A DNA stretch of 64,000 bases from Acetobacterium malicum subsp. dehalogenans DSM 11527 (GTDB lineage Bacteria; Bacillota; Clostridia; Eubacteriales; Eubacteriaceae). The stretch covers positions 180-64,179 of the forward strand of contig NZ_AXAC01000028.1 in the NCBI RefSeq assembly GCF_000472665.1, written 5' to 3'. The translations under genes were made by a program, and so were the position numbers. Within the stretch, counting starts at the first letter, position 1. Each line of letters begins with the position of its first letter. Of the stretch, positions 47,205 to 55,841 are shown piece by piece. The notes under the pieces are model-generated. The model was not told the DNA's origin. It saw only the letters and a list, made by a program, of their open reading frames with translations, and did not search any database.

Positions 47205-49109
47205 ATGAATATTGCCAGTATTGAAAATCTTAAAAAAACTTATGGGGTGAAAACTCTTTTTAATCAACTCTCATTTTCCATCGCCGATACGGACAAGATC
47301 GGGGTGATTGGCATTAATGGATCGGGAAAAACCTCGCTGCTGCGGATTATTGGCAACCTCGATAGCCCGGATGCTGGCGAGGTTAAGTTTTTCGGTACCA
47401 AACGGGTGGAAATTCTGTCTCAGGACCCCGATCTTGACCCCAATACCACGGTACTTTCTCAGGTCTTTTCGGCCAACTCACCAGAAATGAACCTGGTCCG
47501 GGATTATGAGTCCACCCTGGCCGCCCTGGAAGGTTCCCCGGAGGATCCCACCCTGCAAAAGCGACTGATGTCACTGTCTCAGCGCATCGATGATGAAAAC
47601 CTCTGGAACCTGAAATCCCAGGTGGAAACGATCTTATCGCAGCTGGGCATTCACGACTATCATAAACAGATTGGTCAGCTTTCCGGGGGCCAGCGCAAAC
47701 GGGTGGCGATGGCCTCGGCCCTGCTGACCCCCTGTGATCTGCTGATTCTCGATGAGCCGACCAATCACCTCGACAATGACACCATTGCCTGGCTGGAAAA
47801 CTACCTGCTAAACCGTAAAGGAGCCCTGTTGATGGTTACCCATGACCGCTATTTTCTGGATCGGGTCGTCACCAAAACGATCGAATTGGATAAGGGTAAC
47901 CTCTATGAGTATACCGGCAATTATTCAGACTTTTTAGAGCAGAAAGCCAATCGCCGGGAAGCCCAAACCGCCATCGAAGCCAAGCGTCAAAACCTCTATC
48001 GCCGAGAGCTGGCCTGGATCCGCCGGGGCGCCCGGGCCCGGACCACCAAACAGAAAGCCCGGATTCAGCGGTTTGACGAGATCAAAGAACGGGCCACTGA
48101 TCTATCTGAAAACCAGATGGAAATTTCAGTAGGCTTTTCCCGGCTGGGTAAAAAAGTCATTGAAATTGAGCATTTAAGTAAGTCTTTCGGTCCCCAGAAA
48201 ATCATCGCCGATTTTAGTATGATTCTCGGCCCCAGCGAACGGATTGGGATCATCGGAAAAAACGGTTATGGCAAGTCGACCCTACTGAACCTGCTGGCCG
48301 GAAAACTATCTCCGGATGGTGGCACCATCACCCTGGGTGATACCGTTAAACTTGGTTATTTTTCCCAGGAATCTGAGGATATGGATTTGAGCCTCCGGGC
48401 CATTGATTATATCCGCGAAAAAGCCGAAGTGATGGAGAATTCCCGGGGCGAAACGGTCACTGCCGCCCAGATGATGGAACTGTTTCTGTTTGACAAAAAT
48501 AGCCAATGGGTTTATATCTCCGAACTCTCCGGTGGCGAACGGCGGCGGCTCTATCTACTGGGAATCCTGATGATGGCCCCCAACGTGCTGCTGTTTGATG
48601 AACCCACCAACGATCTGGACATTGACACCCTGACCATTCTGGAAGCCTACCTGGACGAGTTTCAGGGTTCGGTGCTGACCGTTTCCCACGACCGCTATTT
48701 TCTGGACCGCACCTGTGAACAGATTTTTTCCTTCAACGGCAAGGGCCAGATCACCACCCAAACCGGCAATTATTCGGATTATATCAAGAAACACCCGCTG
48801 ACCGGCCTGGGCCACCGCGAGGACACCCCGGAGCAACCGGTAAAAAAAGTCGCATCCCCACCCATTGAAAAACCCAAAACCCGCAAGCCCGGTCTGACCT
48901 ACAAGGAAAAACGGGAGCAGGAAGCCCTGCTGCTGGATCTGGAAGCCAAGGATCAGCGGCTGGATTTTGTCACTAAGAAACTGACGGAAATCACCAAAGA
49001 CTACACCGTCTTACAGGAATTGGCTGAAGAAAAGGCAGTTCTCGAAGAAGAACTGCTGGAGATTATGGATCGCCTGGAAAAGCTGGAAAACCTGGAAAAA
49101 GGCGACTAA
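47205..49109 (+). CDS. ABC-F family ATPase, Uup-type
   Basis: Soluble protein of 634 residues with two ABC domains. Walker A sequences are GINGSGKTS and GKNGYGKST, signatures LSGGQRKRVAMA and LSGGERRRLYLLG, and Walker B ends in DEPTNHLD and DEPTNDLD. The interdomain linker contains LAWIRRGARARTTKQKARI, the Uup form of the P-site tRNA-interaction motif. A highly charged coiled coil of about 70 residues ends the protein, also as in Uup. It acts on ribosomes or branched DNA in other bacteria, not in transport. ATG follows AAAGGACG. Confidence 0.88.
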   Translation: MNIASIENLKKTYGVKTLFNQLSFSIADTDKIGVIGINGSGKTSLLRIIGNLDSPDAGEVKFFGTKRVEILSQDPDLDPNTTVLSQVFSANSPEMNLVRDYESTLAALEGSPEDPTLQKRLMSLSQRIDDENLWNLKSQVETILSQLGIHDYHKQIGQLSGGQRKRVAMASALLTPCDLLILDEPTNHLDNDTIAWLENYLLNRKGALLMVTHDRYFLDRVVTKTIELDKGNLYEYTGNYSDFLEQKANRREAQTAIEAKRQNLYRRELAWIRRGARARTTKQKARIQRFDEIKERATDLSENQMEISVGFSRLGKKVIEIEHLSKSFGPQKIIADFSMILGPSERIGIIGKNGYGKSTLLNLLAGKLSPDGGTITLGDTVKLGYFSQESEDMDLSLRAIDYIREKAEVMENSRGETVTAAQMMELFLFDKNSQWVYISELSGGERRRLYLLGILMMAPNVLLFDEPTNDLDIDTLTILEAYLDEFQGSVLTVSHDRYFLDRTCEQIFSFNGKGQITTQTGNYSDYIKKHPLTGLGHREDTPEQPVKKVASPPIEKPKTRKPGLTYKEKREQEALLLDLEAKDQRLDFVTKKLTEITKDYTVLQELAEEKAVLEEELLEIMDRLEKLENLEKGD

Positions 49110-49179
49110 TCTGGCCGATTTAAGTCTGACCCAAAACGAACCGATTAACCTAATAAAATTTGATTATAAGGAAGGTACA

Positions 49180-49941
49180 ATGAAAATTATCTCGTGGAAC
49201 GTCAACGGCATTCGGGCGGCCTCCCAAAAAGGCTTTCTGCCCTTTATTGAAGCAGCCACTCCGGATATTCTCTGCATTCAGGAAACCAAGGCCCATGATC
49301 ATCAGCTGGAAGATGCTTTACTCAACATCCCCGGCTATTCGGCCTATTTTCACTCCGGCGAAAAAAAGGGTTATAGCGGTACCGCCGTTTATTATAAAAC
49401 CGAGCCCCTGGCTATCCGCACCGGTTTATCCAATCCGGTATTCAATAACGAGGGCCGCACCATTATCATGGAATACCCTGATTTTATCCTTTACAATGTC
49501 TATTTCCCCAACGGCCAGAAAGACGATGAACGGCTTGCTTTCAAGATGGACTTCAATCGCTGCATTCAAAATGATGTCCAGGAACTGCTGACGGCTGGTA
49601 AAAACGTGATTGTCTGCGGAGATATCAACATCGCTCATCGCGAAATTGATTTGAAAAACCCCAAGGAAAACGCCAAACGTTCCGGTTTTTTGCCGGAAGA
49701 ACGAGCCTGGGTTGATGATTTCCTCAGCATCGGCATGGTCGACAGCTGGCGGGTGCAACATCCCGAAGCAATCAAATACAGCTGGTGGTCTTACCGCTTC
49801 AACGCCCGGGCCAACAACGCCGGGTGGCGGATCGACTCCTTCTTTGTGTCTGAAAACTTCATGTCCCAGGTTGACAGCACTGATATCTTAGATGAGGTGA
49901 TGGGCTCGGATCATTGCCCGATTGTCTTAACCCTGAAATAA
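49180..49941 (+). CDS. exoA: Exodeoxyribonuclease III / AP endonuclease
   Basis: 253 residues, exonuclease-endonuclease-phosphatase fold. ISWNVNGIRAASQKGF, IQETKAHD with the metal glutamate, GDINIAHREIDL, and the terminal SDHCPIVLTL with the catalytic histidine are all present. Repairs abasic sites. ATG follows AAGGAAGG. It is 70 bases after the ABC-F gene and may share its transcript. Confidence 0.93.
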   Translation: MKIISWNVNGIRAASQKGFLPFIEAATPDILCIQETKAHDHQLEDALLNIPGYSAYFHSGEKKGYSGTAVYYKTEPLAIRTGLSNPVFNNEGRTIIMEYPDFILYNVYFPNGQKDDERLAFKMDFNRCIQNDVQELLTAGKNVIVCGDINIAHREIDLKNPKENAKRSGFLPEERAWVDDFLSIGMVDSWRVQHPEAIKYSWWSYRFNARANNAGWRIDSFFVSENFMSQVDSTDILDEVMGSDHCPIVLTLK

Positions 49942-49967
49942 AAAAAGCACCCGACGGGTGCTTTTTT
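49941..49967. terminator. Terminator between exoA and murE
   Basis: AAAAAAGCACCC/GGGTGCTTTTTT with a GAC loop. Perfect and symmetrical, it serves both convergent genes. Confidence 0.9.
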
Positions 49968-49978
49968 CTTATTATTTT

Positions 49979-51466
49979 CTAATTCTCGGACTTCAGTTCT
50001 AGCCGGGCGACGGCTTCTCGGGCCGTGTCCCATTCATTATAATAGAGGGTTTCGTCTTTCATGATTTCCTGTTTTTCGTGGCCTTTTCCGGCCAGCACCA
50101 GCACATCACCCGGGCGGCACAGGGTGGCGCCATAATAGATGCCTTCCTGACGAAGTTCCACCGTAGCAACCTGATCGGTTTTCTCGCGAACACCGGCCGC
50201 CACCGCTTTGATGATATCGAGTGGGTTTTCACTGGCGGGATTGTCCGATGTCACCACCACCAGATCGGCATACTCTCCCGCGATCCGGCCCATGATCGGC
50301 CGTTTTTCCTTATCGCGGTCTCCATTGCAGCCAAAGACCAGGATAATCCGGCCGGTAAATATTTTTCGCACTGACTGGAGCAGCTTTTCCAGAGAATCCG
50401 GAGAATGGGCATAATCGATGACCACATCAAAAGGCGCCTCCACCTCCAGAATTTCCATCCGCCCTTCAACCCCCGGCATCGTCGCCAGAGCCTCCCGGAT
50501 CACCGCCATCGGCACCCTTTCGGTCAGCGCAGCAATGATCGCAGCGATGGCATTATAAACCATAAACTCACCAGGAATATTTAAGAATAGCCTTTCTTCC
50601 CGCTCAGCCGTAACTAAGGTAAATTCCGTTCCTCTAGCACCAAAGACCAGATCCTTAGCCCAATAGTCACGACCCGCTTTTAAGCCATAGGTGATCACTG
50701 GTACGCTTGATTTTTCACTTAGCATATCGCACAGCCTCCGGCCCCAGGGGCCATCCCCATTAACAATACTGGCTTTTTTCACCTGGAAAAAGAGCTTGGC
50801 TTTGGCGTCAAAGTAATTTTCAAAGGTTTTGTGATAATCCAGATGATCCTGGGTCAGATTAGTGAAGATACCATAATCAAAATCCACCCCATTGACCCGA
50901 TCCAGAGCCAATCCGTGAGAGGAAACTTCCATAAATAAGTGGGAACAGGCCCGCTCCTTCATTTCTTTGATAATCTCCTGGACTTCCAAGGATTCCGGGG
51001 TAGTGCGGCCACGATTATCAACCACCTGATCACCAATCAGATTATGGATCGTGCCAATCAGGCCACATTTTTGGCCTTCAGTTTCAAAAATATGTTTAAG
51101 CATATAGGTCAACGAGGTTTTACCGTTGGTTCCGGTAATCCCTGTCACCAACATCGACTCTGAGGGTTTTCCGTAAAAACAACTCCCCAATATCCCCAGG
51201 CCATAGCGAGAATCTGCGACTTTGATATAGACTACCTCCGCTTGATAGTCGGACAGGTCATCCTGATGAACCACGGCAGCAGCGCCCTGGCTGATAGCCT
51301 TGCCGATGTATTGATGACCATCAGTAACATAGCCGGGGATGGCCACAAACAAGCTGCCCGGCACCACTTCACGAGAATTGTAGCAAATCTTTTTTATATC
51401 ACAATCAGGCTGATTGTTTCTGATTTCAATTATTTTTAATTCGTCTAATAATTTTTCCAGTTTCAT
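49979..51466 (-). CDS. murE: UDP-MurNAc-tripeptide synthetase
   Basis: Adds the third amino acid to the peptidoglycan stem peptide. 495 residues: ATP loop TGTNGKTSLT (111-120), the carbamylated-lysine region AKAKLFF near residue 224, and the third-residue recognition motif DNPA at 408-411. Enzymes for meso-diaminopimelate have DNPR there; the Ala resembles the lysine-type enzyme of Staphylococcus, so the substrate is probably not meso-DAP. The ATG at 51466 follows GAGAGGAAAA; 39 upstream in-frame codons are ignored. It stands apart from any mur/fts cluster. Confidence 0.9.
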   Translation of the reverse strand: MKLEKLLDELKIIEIRNNQPDCDIKKICYNSREVVPGSLFVAIPGYVTDGHQYIGKAISQGAAAVVHQDDLSDYQAEVVYIKVADSRYGLGILGSCFYGKPSESMLVTGITGTNGKTSLTYMLKHIFETEGQKCGLIGTIHNLIGDQVVDNRGRTTPESLEVQEIIKEMKERACSHLFMEVSSHGLALDRVNGVDFDYGIFTNLTQDHLDYHKTFENYFDAKAKLFFQVKKASIVNGDGPWGRRLCDMLSEKSSVPVITYGLKAGRDYWAKDLVFGARGTEFTLVTAEREERLFLNIPGEFMVYNAIAAIIAALTERVPMAVIREALATMPGVEGRMEILEVEAPFDVVIDYAHSPDSLEKLLQSVRKIFTGRIILVFGCNGDRDKEKRPIMGRIAGEYADLVVVTSDNPASENPLDIIKAVAAGVREKTDQVATVELRQEGIYYGATLCRPGDVLVLAGKGHEKQEIMKDETLYYNEWDTAREAVARLELKSEN

Positions 51467-51642
51467 AGGTTTTCCTCTCACTTGTTCATCTTCCAATATA
51501 ACTCTTTTATTATTATACTGTTTTCCAAATTGTCTGTCTATCTCTCTCTTTAGCTGCCATAATCCAAATGTGACGCAGTTCATTATACACTATCTTGCCA
51601 TAATAAAAAAAGAGACACTTTTTAGCATCTCTTGATTTTTCA

Positions 51643-52338
51643 TCACATTTTAAACATATTGGCACAGGATGCTACTAAACATTCCACCCCGAAATCATCC
51701 TTGGTGACTACCGTTCCCGGTTCAATCACCACCACCCGGTGATCCCATTCCAGTGAAAGAAACATTTCCAGCAGTTCCACATCTCCCTGGGTGATAATAA
51801 AATCCAATTTAAGAACCTGGCTCAGATGCCGGGCACAATGAATCCAATCTTCCAGATTATAAGCACCAGAATCAATCATCATCAGGGACTTGTAATTTTT
51901 AAACATAATCCCCATAATCATCTCTGCTCGTTTGGGACCATATTTATTAATGGCATAGTGATATTCTTCTTTTAAGGACTTCTTCCCCAACATCCAACCT
52001 TTGGTAATAAAATAGGTTTCACCCCGGATGGATTTAAGTTTCTCTTTATTATGAAGCAGGATCTGAATACAATCTTCAGAACGCAACAGGGCCAGTCTGG
52101 AATAATCACTTCGTAATCCGATCAATGCTTTTCCGCAGTTACCGTAACCCAAAAGAATCGTGTCATATTCCTGGTGATTATCAATCTCTTTTTGTAGTTC
52201 CTGGTTTAACATGTCCGGGTTGTTATGAAGTTCTGCACTCATCCAAATGGTATCATAATTGATGCCGGTATTCTTCATCGCTAAGCTCATCTCATCTTGA
52301 ATCATTCCACACGCAATCAGTAAGATACTTTCTTTCAT
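51643..52338 (-). CDS. DUF1638-like protein
   Basis: 231 residues. Opening ILLIACGMIQDEMSLA, the ILLGYGNCGKALIGL strand and the cysteine-bearing VECLVASCANMF end resemble the DUF1638 family, often found next to corrinoid proteins and methyltransferases. Cys and Asp residues in YGNCG and LLRSEDC might bind metal. ATG follows TGAGGTATGGG. Third gene of a corrinoid protein-GntR-DUF1638 operon, 22 bases after the regulator. Biochemical role unknown. Confidence 0.7.
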   Translation of the reverse strand: MKESILLIACGMIQDEMSLAMKNTGINYDTIWMSAELHNNPDMLNQELQKEIDNHQEYDTILLGYGNCGKALIGLRSDYSRLALLRSEDCIQILLHNKEKLKSIRGETYFITKGWMLGKKSLKEEYHYAINKYGPKRAEMIMGIMFKNYKSLMMIDSGAYNLEDWIHCARHLSQVLKLDFIITQGDVELLEMFLSLEWDHRVVVIEPGTVVTKDDFGVECLVASCANMFKM

Positions 52339-52360
52339 CCCATACCTCAGTTATTCATAA

Positions 52361-53065
52361 CTAATCGAAGGAAGCAATTGCCTCCAACCCAGAATCCTCA
52401 CCGGTAAAGTACATAAGACCCCATCCAATGGGGTGATCTTTTTCATCCATCAGCTTCTGCTCCACAACCAGAACAGGATCGCCTTCCATAATATCCAGCA
52501 CCTGACTTACTTCCCCTTTTGCCGCCATAGCCCGGATTTTGAGCTTTTTGGTCATCGCAAAAATAGAGTTCTTTTTTGCCACCATTTCCGGAAAGGTGGC
52601 GTAGCGAATCTCTTTTTCCACAATCGGAATACCGCGATAATAGGGAATATATTTGACGTCAAAAGCCTTGACGATACCATCACTGACAAAAACTCGTTTC
52701 ACTACAATAACATGTTTATTTTCAGGGATTTCCAGATTAAAACCAACTTCATAGCTGGGTTTCACCACATTGACCTCAATCAACCGAATTTCTTCACCCT
52801 TTTTTTCCGTTGTCATCATTTCATCAAAGTGAAGCGTATAGGAGTCAAGATTAGGCTCGCAAACATAGTTGCCTTTGCCCGGAATGGAATAAATGTATCC
52901 CTCATTGACAAGTACTGCCAAACCTTTTCTGACCGTCATGCGACTGACATTAAATTCTTCACAGAGTAGGTTTTCTGACTGTATGGCATCACCCGGTTTG
53001 ATTTCTTCACTGGTTATTCTATTTTTTATTGCATCAACTATTTTTAAATATTCGGGGGATCCCAT
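52361..53065 (-). CDS. HutC-subfamily GntR regulator
   Basis: 234 residues. Winged helix with EEIKPGDAIQSENLLCEEF and NVSRMTVRKGLAVLVNEGYI, then a UTRA ligand-binding domain with IVVKRVFVSDGIVKAFDVKY and VVEQKLMDEKDHPIGW. Seventeen bases after the corrinoid-protein gene and 22 before the DUF1638-like gene, so cotranscribed. HutC proteins recognise GTNTANAC; the FNT promoter has a full match and the second corrinoid-protein promoter a near match. Inducer unknown, but a methylated compound is plausible from context. Confidence 0.85.
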   Translation of the reverse strand: MGSPEYLKIVDAIKNRITSEEIKPGDAIQSENLLCEEFNVSRMTVRKGLAVLVNEGYIYSIPGKGNYVCEPNLDSYTLHFDEMMTTEKKGEEIRLIEVNVVKPSYEVGFNLEIPENKHVIVVKRVFVSDGIVKAFDVKYIPYYRGIPIVEKEIRYATFPEMVAKKNSIFAMTKKLKIRAMAAKGEVSQVLDIMEGDPVLVVEQKLMDEKDHPIGWGLMYFTGEDSGLEAIASFD

Positions 53066-53082
53066 TTTTCTACCACCTTGGT

Positions 53083-53742
53083 CTATTTATCATTATTTTT
53101 TTTGCCGGTTTTTTCGATCATCCATAATTTGCATTTTTCGACACCGGTCATCACATCTTTGGTCGCAAAATCCGCACCAACAATCTGAGCCGCTTTTTCA
53201 TCAATGACAGCACCACCGATAATAACCCGATAATCATCCCGGATTCCCCGGTTAACCAGTTCGCAGACAACCGCCCGCATTTCATAAATGGTTTCCTGCT
53301 GCATGCCGCTCATTCCAATAATATCTGGTTTGACAGTTTCAATGGCTTCAATGACCTGATAAAGAGAAACGTCTGTTCCTAAATCTATCAGTTCAAAACC
53401 AGCGGTTCTGGCAAATGAGCCAAAAATATTTTTACCAATATCATGACAATCACCAAATACCGAAAAAAGCAGTAATCTGCCAATTTTGTTTTTCGGAGTT
53501 ACCTTAGTAACTTCCTTCAGTTCTTCGAGTTCCATCACTTCCTGAAAAATGATCCCGGCAAAAATTAAATCCGCAATAAAATAATCGCTGGTTTCGTATA
53601 ATTTACCAACCCGCTCCATTCCAGTTTGCAGCCAATTGAAGATATCAATTGGTTTAAACCCTTTTCGAATAGCAATTCGCACGAGCTCAAGGGTTCGATC
53701 TTCATATAATCCTTCGATGGATCTTACAATGCTATGTTTCAT
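53083..53742 (-). CDS. Corrinoid methyl-carrier protein
   Basis: 219 residues. An N-terminal helical cap (GMERVGKLYETSDYFIADLI) covers the cobalamin; the Rossmann domain has the base-off motif D98-x-H100-x-x-G103 in GDCHDIGKNIF, and later IGMSGMQQETIYEMR and VIIGGAVID. Such proteins shuttle methyl groups between a substrate-specific methyltransferase and tetrahydrofolate. No methyltransferase gene adjoins it. Start ATG follows GGAGTGG. The Lys-rich tail is longer than in most relatives. Confidence 0.9.
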   Translation of the reverse strand: MKHSIVRSIEGLYEDRTLELVRIAIRKGFKPIDIFNWLQTGMERVGKLYETSDYFIADLIFAGIIFQEVMELEELKEVTKVTPKNKIGRLLLFSVFGDCHDIGKNIFGSFARTAGFELIDLGTDVSLYQVIEAIETVKPDIIGMSGMQQETIYEMRAVVCELVNRGIRDDYRVIIGGAVIDEKAAQIVGADFATKDVMTGVEKCKLWMIEKTGKKNNDK

Positions 53743-53944
53743 AATTTAAGTTCCACTCCCTTAAAGGTGTAAATTGAATACCACTGCCATGTTTTAGCGA
53801 CCTGGCTTTATTTAAATGATCACACCTGGAATTTCTAGTTTATTATTTTCAAAATCCTCTTAATTATAACCTAAATTATTTTTTTTGATAATGGTATAAT
53901 TGATATAAATCTTACAAATTTTAACATCTTTGAGTTTAGAGGCC

Positions 53945-53971
53945 TTTGCTCTTCATAAAGAGAAGAGCAAA
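53945..53971. repeat. Inverted repeat downstream of the FNT gene
   Basis: TTTGCTCTTC/GAAGAGCAAA, ten-base perfect arms with a seven-base loop, 27 bases beyond the FNT stop codon. No T-run follows on the minus strand, so termination would need Rho or another factor. Confidence 0.55.
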
Positions 53972-53997
53972 AGTTACTAAACTGTCAATTTTTATGT

Positions 53998-54771
53998 CTA
54001 TGCTTTTTTCGCATAAGAGAAATGATAACAAACCGGAATAATAATGGCACCGCCAATTATATTTCCCAGTGTTACCGGAATAATATTATTCAGGAAAGCT
54101 TGCGCCCAGGTTATATCAGCGCCACATAAAATTCCCATGGGGATGAAGAACATATTGGCCACACTATGTTCAAATCCAGATAATACAAAGAGCATAATCG
54201 GGAACCAGATTGCGAAAATCTTGCCGATGACGTCTTTAGCACCAGATTGCATCCATACTGCCAAAACAACTAGAATGTTACAGAAAATAGCACGAATGAT
54301 AACAGGAAATAATGGAATCGCAACCTTAGCTTCAGCAATACCAATTGCTTTGGCTGTCATGGCTTCGCCATAGAGACCGCTTTGTGACATTAACCAGGCC
54401 AATAAGACCGAACCGATTAAGTTGGCAACCCAAACCACACCCCAATTACGTAGCATCGCACCGACAGTAATTTCCTTTTTGAAGACCGATAAGGTCATCA
54501 GGTTATTACCTGTAAATAACTCCGCACCGCACAACACAACAAGCATCAGACCAACCGGGAAAACACCAGCACCGATGTATTTGGCAAACGTGGCTTCAAA
54601 GCCAGTGCCTGCTCCAGAAGTAATAACAGTAAAACCATAAGCACCAAATCCAATAAACACACCTGCAAAAATACCCAGTATGAGCATTTTACTTATTGGT
54701 AACTTGGCTTTGTTATTACATCCATTCACCATGTTCTCGCAAATTTCCGCGGGACTAAAAAAATTATTCAC
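53998..54771 (-). CDS. Formate/nitrite transporter family channel
   Basis: Pentameric membrane channel of 257 residues with six hydrophobic segments. CGAELFTGNN and SGFEHSVANMFFIPMG, containing the central-pore histidine, are FNT signatures. The start is taken as GTG at 54771 (MNNFFSPAEICENMVNG) because AAGGAGGAGAG lies just upstream; the ATG at 54807 would be only ten bases into the predicted transcript and has no ribosome binding site. FocA-like proteins begin the same way. Formate is the natural substrate in an acetogen, but nitrite or lactate cannot be excluded. Confidence 0.9.
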   Translation of the reverse strand: MNNFFSPAEICENMVNGCNNKAKLPISKMLILGIFAGVFIGFGAYGFTVITSGAGTGFEATFAKYIGAGVFPVGLMLVVLCGAELFTGNNLMTLSVFKKEITVGAMLRNWGVVWVANLIGSVLLAWLMSQSGLYGEAMTAKAIGIAEAKVAIPLFPVIIRAIFCNILVVLAVWMQSGAKDVIGKIFAIWFPIMLFVLSGFEHSVANMFFIPMGILCGADITWAQAFLNNIIPVTLGNIIGGAIIIPVCYHFSYAKKA

Positions 54772-54823
54772 CCTCTCCTCCTTAGAATAAAGTTTTCCGA
54801 TTTTCATGAAATCGTTTGTCGAA

Positions 54824-54852
54824 ATTATACCATACTTATATCGACCTGTATA
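54824..54852 (-). promoter_or_regulatory. Promoter of the FNT gene
   Basis: Minus-strand TATACA (54847-54852), 17-base spacer, TATAAT (54824-54829). Its -35 is covered by the palindrome TGTATATACA (54847-54856), a full HutC-type GTNTANAC match. Confidence 0.6.
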
Positions 54853-54943
54853 TACAAATATCTACAAATCTTATAATTTTAGGGCTAAAAAAGACGTCTT
54901 TTTTAGCAATAGCGTTTAACCTTTTCTGTACCTTTACAACAAA

Positions 54944-54990
54944 AAAAAGGATAAAAAGATGAGCGTTTACGCTTCCTTTTATCCTTTTTT
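54944..54990 (-). terminator. Terminator after the second corrinoid-protein gene
   Basis: Long AT-rich stem AAAAGGATAAAA/TTTTATCCTTTT capped by GAGCGTTTACGCTC-like sequence and followed by T residues in the minus direction. Confidence 0.8.
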
Positions 54991-55033
54991 ATTTTATCTG
55001 GGGCTATTATTGGATTATTGACAATGCCGTCGC

Positions 55034-55663
55034 TTATACCCAGCTCTGGCAGATTTTTACGCCTTCAGCCGCATTGGTGGTAAACTGGTCAGCACCCACA
55101 TACTCACAGGATTCTTTGGTTACCGGATTTCCGCCGATGATCACCTTGGCATCGATGCCAGCCGCTTTTAGTGCATCCACGGTTTCTTTCATGGAGTCGA
55201 TCGCCAGTGTTAAGACCCCGCTCATGCCGATAATTGCCGGTTTGCAATCTTTCGCTTTTTCTACAAAGATTTCTGGCGCCACGTCGATTCCCAAATCAAC
55301 CACTTCAAAACCAGCGGCTTCCGACATACTTTTAAAGATATTTTTGCCGATATCATGTAAATCACCATGGACAGTTCCGATAATGATGGTTCCAGCAACA
55401 GCCGAGTCTTCGCTGCCTAAAACAGGTTTTAAGACATTAATTGCTTCTGTTAACAATTCCCCGGCGAAGATCAGATCGCCCACAAAATATTCACCTTTTT
55501 CGAAAAGATCACCAACAATCGCCATCCCGCCCTGACAGGCAGCTACCGCTTCCTGTGCTTCTGCTTCTGAGGGATTAGTCGCAACAAAATCATTGAGTAG
55601 GTCCATTACATCTTCTTCTTCTAAATCTCCAACTGCCTGCGTCAAAACCTTTAAATCCAGCAT
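55034..55663 (-). CDS. Corrinoid methyl-carrier protein (MttC/MtgC-like)
   Basis: 209 residues, close to the trimethylamine/glycine-betaine class of corrinoid proteins. Helical cap with EKGEYFVGDLIFAGELL, base-off motif D101-L-H103-D-I-G106 in TVHGDLHDIGKNIF, then IGMSGVLTLAIDSMKETVDA and VIIGGNPVTKE. It has its own consensus promoter and terminator, so it is monocistronic. No MttB-type partner is adjacent, so it must serve a methyltransferase encoded elsewhere. Confidence 0.92.
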   Translation of the reverse strand: MLDLKVLTQAVGDLEEEDVMDLLNDFVATNPSEAEAQEAVAACQGGMAIVGDLFEKGEYFVGDLIFAGELLTEAINVLKPVLGSEDSAVAGTIIIGTVHGDLHDIGKNIFKSMSEAAGFEVVDLGIDVAPEIFVEKAKDCKPAIIGMSGVLTLAIDSMKETVDALKAAGIDAKVIIGGNPVTKESCEYVGADQFTTNAAEGVKICQSWV

Positions 55664-55712
55664 TTTAATACCCTTCCTTTTGAAAAAAAATCATCTCATA
55701 AAAACTTGTGTG

Positions 55713-55728
55713 ACATGTGTGTACATGT
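55713..55728. promoter_or_regulatory. Palindromic operator at the corrinoid-protein promoter
   Basis: ACATGT-N4-ACATGT, itself an inverted repeat, lying about +2 to +17 of the transcript. It contains GTGTACAT, one base off the HutC GTNTANAC consensus, so the neighbouring GntR regulator is a candidate binder. Confidence 0.55.
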
Positions 55729-55736
55729 TTAGTCGT

Positions 55737-55765
55737 ATGATACACCTTTAGTGGCTTATTGTCAA
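55737..55765 (-). promoter_or_regulatory. Promoter of the second corrinoid-protein gene
   Basis: Minus-strand TTGACA (55760-55765), 17-base spacer, TATCAT (55737-55742). The leader is about 65 bases. Confidence 0.8.
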
Positions 55766-55803
55766 GTAAACGCTTCCAATTTTAACGGGTAAATTTTCCC
55801 TCT

Positions 55804-55836
55804 AAAAAAAGATCACCTAAAAAGGCGATCTTTTTT
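55804..55836 (-). terminator. Terminator after the metal ATPase gene
   Basis: AAAAAGATC-A-CCT/AGG-C-GATCTTTTTT with an AAAA loop, just beyond the ATPase stop codon. Confidence 0.85.
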
Positions 55837-55841
55837 CATCT

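Noticed and set aside
49979-51583. MurE start 39 codons further upstream
   Set aside because: The longer form lacks a ribosome binding site and its extra residues do not resemble MurE; the ATG at 51466 follows GAGAGGAAAA.
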